Shown here piece by piece: positions 56,660 to 64,000 of a stretch of DNA of 64,000 nucleotides (positions within the stretch are counted from its first letter, which is position 1; every line of letters begins with the position of its first letter). The stretch spans positions 188,198 through 252,197 of the forward strand of contig MKVQ01000002.1 of assembly GCA_001899635.1 (NCBI GenBank). Reading direction: 5' to 3'. A program made the position numbers and the translations under genes. The stretch is from Myxococcales bacterium 68-20. GTDB taxonomy: Bacteria; Myxococcota_A; Polyangia; Polyangiales; Polyangiaceae. Below the pieces are notes generated by a model that was not told the origin of the DNA, ran no database searches, and saw nothing but the letters and a program-made list of their open reading frames with translations.

Positions 56660-57322
56660 ATGCCGGAAGGACAGGCCACTCGCGCAACGACGGACGACCT
56701 CGACGCAGCGCAGAAGCGCCGCGCCGAGTCCGACGCGGCCGACCGCGTGCTCGTGACGAAAGCCCAGGCCGGCGACCGCGCCGCGCTCGGCGAGCTCCTC
56801 CACAAGCACGGCGCCGGCCTCTACCGGAGCGTCCTCTTGCCACGGCTGGGCAGCGAGGCCGCGGCCAAGGAAGCGCTCAGCGAGACGTACGCGAAGGTCG
56901 TGGCGAACATCGACAAGTTCGTCTGGCAGAACGTCGGCTTCTATCCGTGGCTGCGAACGGTCGCGCTGCGCGTCGCGCTCGATCAGCTCCGCGCGAAGAA
57001 GCGCCTCGTGCTGTTCGAGGAGGAAGACCTCGCCCGCGAGCTCGACGCCGCGCAGACGGCGACGCCGGTCGAGCAGCAGGTGAGCGATCATCGCGACCGG
57101 GAGGCCGCGCGCGCGAAGGTCGAGGAGGCGCTCGCGCGGATCAACCCGCGCTACTCCCGCGCGATCCGGCTGCGCGTCCTCGATGAGAGGCCCCGTGACG
57201 AGGTCGCGGCGGAGCTCGGCGTCACGCCGTCCACGTTCGACGTGCTCCTTCATCGCGCGATCGCGTCGCTGAAGAAGGCGCTAGGAGAGCGAGGAGAGGC
57301 TTCGGAGAAGGACGATGAGTGA
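56660..57322 (+). CDS. ECF-type RNA polymerase sigma factor
   Basis: 220 residues. Region 2 includes LVTKAQAGDRAALGELLHKHG and SEAAAKEALSETYAKVVANIDKFVW with YPWLRTVALRVALDQLRAKKR (2.4-like), and region 4 has ALARINPRYSRAIRLRVLDERPRDEVAAELGVTPSTFDVLLHRAIASLKKAL, a helix-turn-helix. No region 1 or 3. ATG at 56660 is chosen because the residues before it are Arg/Pro shadow sequence; the Shine-Dalgarno is weak. The next gene starts 8 bases before its stop, implying a sigma/anti-sigma operon. Confidence 0.88.
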   Translation: MPEGQATRATTDDLDAAQKRRAESDAADRVLVTKAQAGDRAALGELLHKHGAGLYRSVLLPRLGSEAAAKEALSETYAKVVANIDKFVWQNVGFYPWLRTVALRVALDQLRAKKRLVLFEEEDLARELDAAQTATPVEQQVSDHRDREAARAKVEEALARINPRYSRAIRLRVLDERPRDEVAAELGVTPSTFDVLLHRAIASLKKALGERGEASEKDDE

Positions 57323-58034
57323 CCGGCCCAGCGCCCCGACCGAGCGGGAGCACGAGCGCCTTCACGGCGACGAGATCGATCCCGACGCGCCTCCCAGCGC
57401 GGAGGAGCTCGCGGCATCGGCGCGCCTGCGCGACGCGCTCGACGATCCGTCGGCGACGGGCCCGGACCTCGACCTGCTCCGCTCGCTGCGCGCTGCGTGG
57501 TCTCCCGAACCGCTCGAAGAGCGCGCCCACGCCGAGATCCTCGACGACCTGCCGGCATCGTCGGATGAGCTTCGATTCGCAGCCGAGCTTCGCGAAGCGC
57601 TCGACGACGGCGCCCGGGCGCCCGACCGGACGGCGGCGCCCCGCCCGGAGCAGGAGCTTGCGCTCGCCCTGCGCTCGGCATGGAGCCCGTCTGCGCTCGG
57701 AGACGACGAGCACCGCGCGATCGTCGCGAAGGCGCTCGGCGGGGCACGGGCCGGCGGCGCCGTGGTCGCGTTCCAACCGCGGGCCCGGACGACGCGCTTC
57801 GCGCTCGTGACGGGCGCAACGACGGTGCTCGCGCTCGCAGCGAGCTTCGTCGTCTGGATCACCACGGCAGCCCAGCAGTCGTCGGAGGCGCCGCTCGCGA
57901 GGGCACGCTCCACCCAGCCGCTCTTCGACGAGCCGTTCAAGTCGGGCGAGACGAGCGCCCGCATCGATCGCATCGCGATCGCCCGCGCCTCCGACTACCG
58001 CGACAACCGGTTCGCCAAGTGGGGTGTCCGATGA
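57315..58034 (+). CDS. Putative anti-sigma factor with one membrane helix and duplicated segment
   Basis: 239 residues. One membrane helix near 169-190 (ALVTGATTVLALAASFVVWI). The cytoplasmic N-terminal 160 residues contain two related segments: EELAASARLRDALDDPSA with SLRAAWSPEPLEERAHAEIL, and DELRFAAELREALDDGA with ALRSAWSPSALGDDEHRAIV. No HxxxCxxC zinc motif is present. The role as anti-sigma is inferred from its gene overlapping the sigma gene by 8 bases and its topology. The C-terminal part outside the membrane is short. Confidence 0.7.
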   Translation: MSDRPSAPTEREHERLHGDEIDPDAPPSAEELAASARLRDALDDPSATGPDLDLLRSLRAAWSPEPLEERAHAEILDDLPASSDELRFAAELREALDDGARAPDRTAAPRPEQELALALRSAWSPSALGDDEHRAIVAKALGGARAGGAVVAFQPRARTTRFALVTGATTVLALAASFVVWITTAAQQSSEAPLARARSTQPLFDEPFKSGETSARIDRIAIARASDYRDNRFAKWGVR

Positions 58035-58636
58035 CGCGCCTCCGGCCCGTCGTCCGCGCGATCGCGGCCGTCGCAATCGCGCTCGCTGCGACCTTCGCCA
58101 TCGGCTGCCGCGCCCGAGAGAACAAGAGCGAGCAGGACTCTGCCCAGGGCATCGTCGACATGGAGCTCATGGCGTTCCTCTCCGAGGCCCGCGCGCTCCA
58201 TCACCAGGCGAACCTGAAGGAGGAGTCGAACGACCTCCCCGGCGCCACGGCCGCCATGCAGCGCCTCGTGTCCGCACGGCGCCCGCACGCGGGAAAGACG
58301 ACGCCGGAGGTCGAAGAGGTCCTCGCGGACGCTTATGCGCGGCTCGCGGAGCTCCAGCTCCGTCAGGGCGCGCTCGAGGCCGCGGCCGAGGCGGTGAAGA
58401 ACGGCCTCGCTCACGCGCCCGAGCCGACATACTTCCGCGGCCACCTCATCGAGATCGAGGGGCTCGTCGAGGAGGCGCGTGCGGCTGGGCTCGCGGACGC
58501 GGGCAAGCCGGAAGAGGCTGCGCTGGCACGCGAGAAGGCGATCCAGCTCCTCGAGCAGGTCGTCCGGATCCAGGACCAGGTCATCCAGCGATCGCTCGCG
58601 GCACGCGACGCGGGAGCCACCGAGGGCGCTCGATGA
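58031..58636 (+). CDS. Putative lipoprotein with TPR-like helices
   Basis: 201 residues. Signal peptide with lipobox FAIGC (Cys near 26), then helical repeats: SEARALHHQANLKEESNDLPGATAAMQRLV and AYARLAELQLRQGALEAAAEAVKNGLAHAP read like tetratricopeptide repeats. Overlaps the anti-sigma gene by four bases (ATGA) and the next gene by four, so it is part of the same operon. May deliver the stimulus to the anti-sigma, but this is guesswork. Confidence 0.78.
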   Translation: MTRLRPVVRAIAAVAIALAATFAIGCRARENKSEQDSAQGIVDMELMAFLSEARALHHQANLKEESNDLPGATAAMQRLVSARRPHAGKTTPEVEEVLADAYARLAELQLRQGALEAAAEAVKNGLAHAPEPTYFRGHLIEIEGLVEEARAAGLADAGKPEEAALAREKAIQLLEQVVRIQDQVIQRSLAARDAGATEGAR

Positions 58637-59202
58637 AGCATCGGCATCCACACGGGGCCGGCGAGCTCCCGGCCGCGTCGAGGCTGCGCGTCGTCGTCGT
58701 CGCGCTCCTGACGGGCTCGGGGATCGTCGCGTGCGCAGCCCGCAAGTCCGGTGAGCCGGCCCCTGCGCACCCCGGCGCCGAGCCTCCGACCGCGGGCGCG
58801 CAATACCAGGCCGCGCCGGCCCCCGCCGCTCCGCAGTCGACCATGGACTCGATGGCTGGAGAGCCGGCGCCCCCTGCGCAGCCGAGCACGGCCCCGGGGC
58901 ACGGACCGTTCGCTCCTCCACCGCCCCGATCGGCGGCGCTGAGACAGGCCTCGTCCGACATCGAGATCTCGCAGCGCGAGCTCGACGTTGCGGGCGGCGA
59001 CTGCCGGAACGCGTGCCGCGCGCTCGGCTCGATGGACCGCGCCGCAGGCCGTCTCTGCGGCCTCGCGCAGTCGAGCGACGAGCAGCGGCGGTGCGAGGAC
59101 GCCAAAGTTCGCGTGTATTCTGCACGCGACAAGGTCCGGAACACCTGCGGCACGTGCCCCGACGTGAGCGTCGAGCGCAACGCGCCGGTCCCCTCGCGCT
59201 GA
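58633..59202 (+). CDS. Putative lipoprotein, Cys-rich C-terminus
   Basis: 189 residues. Signal with lipobox GSGIVAC (Cys near 34), a long Pro/Ala-rich linker (about 35-100), then a helical Cys-containing domain: GGDCRNACRALGSMDRAAGRLCGLAQ, RRCEDAK and NTCGTCPDVS, with at least six cysteines. It is last in the sigma/anti-sigma operon. Function unknown. Start at 58633 overlaps the previous gene by four bases. Confidence 0.75.
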   Translation: MKHRHPHGAGELPAASRLRVVVVALLTGSGIVACAARKSGEPAPAHPGAEPPTAGAQYQAAPAPAAPQSTMDSMAGEPAPPAQPSTAPGHGPFAPPPPRSAALRQASSDIEISQRELDVAGGDCRNACRALGSMDRAAGRLCGLAQSSDEQRRCEDAKVRVYSARDKVRNTCGTCPDVSVERNAPVPSR

Positions 59203-59257
59203 GCGCAACAAGCGCCCAAGCGCCACGACCAAGTCGTCTCGTGCTACGCGTTCGGAG

Positions 59258-60172
59258 GTGAACGCCGGCGCACGCGATCTGCGCGAGGGAGGTCGATGGT
59301 CGCTCCTCCAGCGCCTGAAGAACGACACGATCTTCGTGCTCGCCACGGCCGCGCTAGCGATCGCCGAACGCCTGCCCAGACGCGCAGCGCAGAAGCTCGG
59401 CCGGTGCTTGGGGCTGCTCGCCTGGGCGTTCGCGCCGGGCCTCCGCCGGCTTGCGCGCGAGAACGTCACGCGGGCACTCCCCGAGATCGATCCGACCACG
59501 CGTGGCGCGTTCGTCCGGAGGGTCTTTCGGGAGATGGGCGCACTGCTCGGGGAGGTCGTCGGCACGCTCGATCCGCGCCGTCCGATCGAGCCCCTTCCCT
59601 TTCTTCCGGGCTCGCGCGAGTGCCTCGAGTCCGCGGTCCGCGAGGGCCGCGGGGTCGTGTTCGCGTCCGCGCACCTCGGCCCGTGGGAACGCGTCGCCGC
59701 CTCGCTTGCGATGGCCGGGGTGCCGCTCACCGTCGTGGCACGCGAACCATACGACCCGCGCCTCGCACGCATCTACGACCGCCTGCGCGCGTCCCGCGGC
59801 GTCCGCACCGTCTATCGAGGTGCGACCGGCGCCGGTATCGCGCTCGTGCGCGTCCTCAAGCGCGGCGGTGTCCTCGGCGTACCGATGGACCTCGCCTCGC
59901 GCGTCACCTCGATCGAGGTTCCCTTCCTCGGTGTGCCCGCCCGGACGCCGGTCGGGCCCGCCCGGCTCGCTCTCCTCACGGGAGCCGTCGTCGTCGTAGG
60001 CACCGCGGCGAGGACCGCGGACGGGTCGCTTGCCCTGTGTTTCACGCGCCTCGACGGCCCGGCATCCTCGGAAGAAGAGCTGACCGCCCGCATCAACGCG
60101 GAGCTGTCCGCGCGCATCCGGGCGCTGCCGGAGCTCTGGCCCTGGATGCACCGGCGCTGGGACCGCGCGTAG
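59258..60172 (+). CDS. LpxL/HtrB-type lipid acyltransferase
   Basis: 304 residues, one hydrophobic N-terminal segment, membrane-associated. Contains the HX4D/E catalytic motif as HLGPWE (His 139, Glu 144) in VVFASAHLGPWERVAASL, the GVPLTVVAREPYDPRL region and GGVLGVPMDLASRVTSIEVPFLGVPARTPVG. This fits the late acyltransferases of lipid A synthesis; acyl donor and target lipid cannot be told. The GTG at 59258 overlaps its own GGAG, so the start is somewhat uncertain. Stands alone after the sigma operon. Confidence 0.88.
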   Translation: MNAGARDLREGGRWSLLQRLKNDTIFVLATAALAIAERLPRRAAQKLGRCLGLLAWAFAPGLRRLARENVTRALPEIDPTTRGAFVRRVFREMGALLGEVVGTLDPRRPIEPLPFLPGSRECLESAVREGRGVVFASAHLGPWERVAASLAMAGVPLTVVAREPYDPRLARIYDRLRASRGVRTVYRGATGAGIALVRVLKRGGVLGVPMDLASRVTSIEVPFLGVPARTPVGPARLALLTGAVVVVGTAARTADGSLALCFTRLDGPASSEEELTARINAELSARIRALPELWPWMHRRWDRA

Positions 60173-60215
60173 GAAACATCGCAGAGCTCGCGACGTCTGG
60201 GTATGCTGGACGGCG

Positions 60216-61673
60216 ATGGCCGAGAAGGTCCCGCGCCTCACCCCCGGCGTCGACATTCGCAAATTCAAGCTCGACCCGATGGACGGGTTTCTCATGACCC
60301 GGATCGACGGCAAGCTCGGTCCGAAGGATCTCGCGCGCGAGACCGGTCTCCCCGACTTCTCCGTCGCCCGAGCGCTGGAGAAGCTCGAGAAGCTCGGCGT
60401 GATCCAGCTCGTCGATCCGAACGCGCCGCCGCCCCCGCCGCCCCAGCCTCCTCCTGCGGAGCGGAAGAGCGCGGTCGCGCAGTTCGACGGCGGCCTGCTC
60501 GCGCCGAAGTACGATCCGAAGGAGCTCGAGGCGCCCGCCGATCTGACTCCGGAACAGAAGAAGCGCGTCCTCGACTTCTACTTCCGCCTCGACGATCTCG
60601 ATCACTACACGCTGCTCGGGATCACGAAGGAGGCCGACAAGAAAGGCGTCAAGCGGGCCTATTTCGAGCTCGCAGCGCTCTTCCACCCGGACCGCTACTT
60701 CAAGAAGGACCTCGGCACCTTCAAGCCCAAGATGGAGGTCCTGTTCAATCGGATCACCGAGGCGCACGACACCCTCGTCGACGCCGAACAGCGAGCCGAA
60801 TACGACGCCTACCTCGCCGAGGTCGCGACGACGCGCGGAATGGAGGCGATGCTCGAGCGCGCGATGGCCGACTCGGCGCGCACCGCATCCGATGCCGAGA
60901 GAGCAGCCCCGCCCGCTGCCGCGGCGGTGCCGGCACCGCCTCCGCCTCCATCCGCACCGGCGGTGCCGACGGGCCCCTCCCCCGAGGAGATCCGGCGCCG
61001 CAAGGAGGCGCTGGCGCGCCGGCTCACCGGCGGTGTGAGGCCGCCCCAGCCGTCGCGACCGACACCGGAGGAGCCGAGCCCGCTGCGGTATTCGAACCCG
61101 CAGGATGCCGTGGACGCGCTCAAGCGTCGCTACGAGGACCGCCTCGAGAGCGCGACCCAGGCCCACGCCCAGCGCTACGTCCAGGCCGCCGAGGACGCCC
61201 TCGCCAAGAACGATCTCGTCGCGGCCTCGACCTCCCTCAGCATCGCGGCCAAGTTCGCGCCGGACGACGTCGCCCTCGCGATGCGCGCCCAGGAGACGAA
61301 GAACCTCGCCGACAAGTCGCTCTCCGAGAGCTACCTCAAGCAGGCGCAGTACGAGGAGCGGCAGGGCCACTGGTCCGAGGCAGGTCGGTCCTGGCAGAAG
61401 GTGGCAAGGATCCGGAACGACGCGGCCTCACACGAACGCGCGGCCCATGCCATCCTGCGTAGCCCGGACGGAGATCTCCACGAGGCCGCCGAGCACGCCA
61501 AGCAGGCCATCACGCTGCAGCCCAACAAGATCGCGAGCCACGTCACGCTCGTGGAGGTCTACCTGAAAGCGGGCCTGCAGGCTTCCGCCCGCCGCGCCGC
61601 CGAGGCCGCCAACGCGCTCGACCCGAAGCACCCCGGGCTCCAGGCCCTGCTGAAGCGCATCGGAAAGGGATAG
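60216..61673 (+). CDS. J-domain protein with winged-helix-like N-terminus and TPR C-terminus
   Basis: 485 residues. N-terminal part (about 18-68) reads PMDGFLMTRIDGKLGPKDLARETGL then FSVARALEKLEKLGVIQLV, a winged-helix-like pattern. A Pro-rich linker follows, then a J domain (about 125-190) with the HPD motif at 157-159 in ELAALFHPDRYF, which stimulates DnaK ATPase. A Pro/Ala-rich linker and TPR-like helices (SESYLKQAQYEERQGHWSEAGRSWQKVARI, then KQAITLQPNKIASHVTLVEVYLKAG) finish the protein. It ends 245 bases before dnaK. Class III J protein by lack of Gly/Phe and zinc regions. Confidence 0.9.
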   Translation: MAEKVPRLTPGVDIRKFKLDPMDGFLMTRIDGKLGPKDLARETGLPDFSVARALEKLEKLGVIQLVDPNAPPPPPPQPPPAERKSAVAQFDGGLLAPKYDPKELEAPADLTPEQKKRVLDFYFRLDDLDHYTLLGITKEADKKGVKRAYFELAALFHPDRYFKKDLGTFKPKMEVLFNRITEAHDTLVDAEQRAEYDAYLAEVATTRGMEAMLERAMADSARTASDAERAAPPAAAAVPAPPPPPSAPAVPTGPSPEEIRRRKEALARRLTGGVRPPQPSRPTPEEPSPLRYSNPQDAVDALKRRYEDRLESATQAHAQRYVQAAEDALAKNDLVAASTSLSIAAKFAPDDVALAMRAQETKNLADKSLSESYLKQAQYEERQGHWSEAGRSWQKVARIRNDAASHERAAHAILRSPDGDLHEAAEHAKQAITLQPNKIASHVTLVEVYLKAGLQASARRAAEAANALDPKHPGLQALLKRIGKG

Positions 61674-61918
61674 TTGCACGCCAGGCACCGGCGGTCCACG
61701 GAAGCGACCCCGTGCCCAGGCCTGCCGAGCCTCCCCCCCGCCGTCCGAAGGACGCGACAAGAGGCGCGCAGCTACGGAACAATCCGGTGTAGGATCGTGC
61801 CTCAGTCATTGAACGGCGCAGCGGTCCAGACGAACGGCTTCCGGGATCCGAACGACGGCCCCAGCTGCCGGAGCGAACTCGAGCACAGCGTTGATCGGTC
61901 CGTGAAGGAGACTCGCGA

Positions 61919-63742
<1,824 letters not shown>

Positions 63743-63782
63743 CGGGGACCACGAGCGGGGGGGCGGACCGCTCAATCACTGG

Positions 63783-63847
63783 CAAACTCGACGCGGGCCG
63801 AAGGCCCTCCACTGCGGGTACTTGGGGCGTGAGCCTCGAGTTCGATG
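63783..63847 (-). repeat. Dispersed two-hairpin repeat, copy C
   Basis: Minus strand: GAACTCGAGGCTCACGCCCC, then AAGTACCCGCAGTGGA, hairpin 2 GGGCC-TTC-GGCCC, and GCGTCGAGTTTGCC. Hairpin 1 is partly broken (GGC/GCC only). Lies between dnaK and the next gene. Confidence 0.75.
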
Positions 63848-63857
63848 AGCGGGATAC

Positions 63858-64000
63858 GTGCCGGACGAAACCGAAAAGCCCCGAGAGGTCTCGTATCTCG
63901 AGGACTCCCTTGCGGAGTCTGGGGATGGTCATGGCCAAGTGGATGACTCCGAGGAGAACGAGCGGCCCACTGTGAGCCCGCCGTTCGATCCGGTCGCCTT
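63858..64000 (+). CDS. Start of a protein of unknown function (cut by window edge)
   Basis: A GTG at 63858 after GAGCGGGA opens a frame that stays open to the window end (47 codons): MPDETEKPREVSYLEDSLAE, then a Glu/Asp/Gly-rich stretch and TVSPPFDPVA. GC-rich third positions support coding. The visible part is acidic and probably disordered; no domain can be named. It follows repeat copy C directly. Confidence 0.5.
   Translation, partial: MPDETEKPREVSYLEDSLAESGDGHGQVDDSEENERPTVSPPFDPVA

Overview
The window is very GC-rich with strongly GC-biased third codon positions. It encodes at least twelve lipobox lipoproteins, a PASTA-free Ser/Thr kinase with a PEGA-like tail, a pseudokinase, a PilZ-like protein, a PP2C phosphatase and a type III export protein. 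This mix suggests a myxobacterium (Myxococcota), probably of the Polyangiales/Sorangium side. That placement is inferred from style and gene content; no marker here fixes genus. Most of the window is core chromosome. I found no IS element, prophage, CRISPR array, rRNA or tRNA.

Layout. 1-3.9 kb: the 5' end of a D-Ala-D-Ala ligase gene, a PP2C phosphatase and an orphan sctV-type export gene. 3.9-17.2 kb is almost entirely minus strand: FmdB-type zinc ribbon, a divergent PheA-like protein, a lipoprotein, an FG-GAP lipoprotein, aroA, cmk, a lipoprotein, rpsA with a clear terminator, a HIT hydrolase, an AI-2E/PerM-type permease and a membrane protein. The pheA-aroA-cmk-rpsA order echoes an arrangement known in other proteobacteria. 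17.2-24.4 kb: a repeat-rich leader, smc, and small lipoproteins including one with four Cys-rich repeats. 24.4-31.4 kb: parE and parC (topoisomerase IV), a small acidic ORF, a MESH1-like HD hydrolase and an MFS transporter. 31.6-37.7 kb: bamA, a lipoprotein, a pseudokinase and a Gly-rich surface lipoprotein. 38.0-46.5 kb: gyrA, a Ser/Thr kinase, endonuclease III with a histone-H1-like tail, a PilZ-like protein, meaB and a TPR protein. 46.5-53.5 kb: queG, a lipoprotein, a TrmN6-like methyltransferase and the classic rpsP-khpA-rimM-trmD operon (here ending in a SPOUT-type methyltransferase). 53-64 kb: a coupled pair of M16 proteins (one catalytic, one not) with an SCP2-like gene, an ECF sigma operon with a putative anti-sigma and two lipoproteins, an LpxL-type acyltransferase, a J-domain/TPR protein, dnaK and the start of another gene.

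The most unusual non-coding signal is a dispersed repeat of about 65 bp. It occurs in five intergenic spots (copies near 0.5, 1.5, 49.0, 56.6 and 63.8 kb), has two potential hairpins, and the second hairpin shows compensatory base changes between copies. Other points of note are a tandem repeat leader before smc, a perfect 28-bp palindrome abutting a start codon, a PheA-like protein that has lost signature active-site residues, a nuclease with a DNA-condensing-type tail, and a sigma/anti-sigma unit whose anti-sigma candidate has an internally duplicated segment and no zinc motif.
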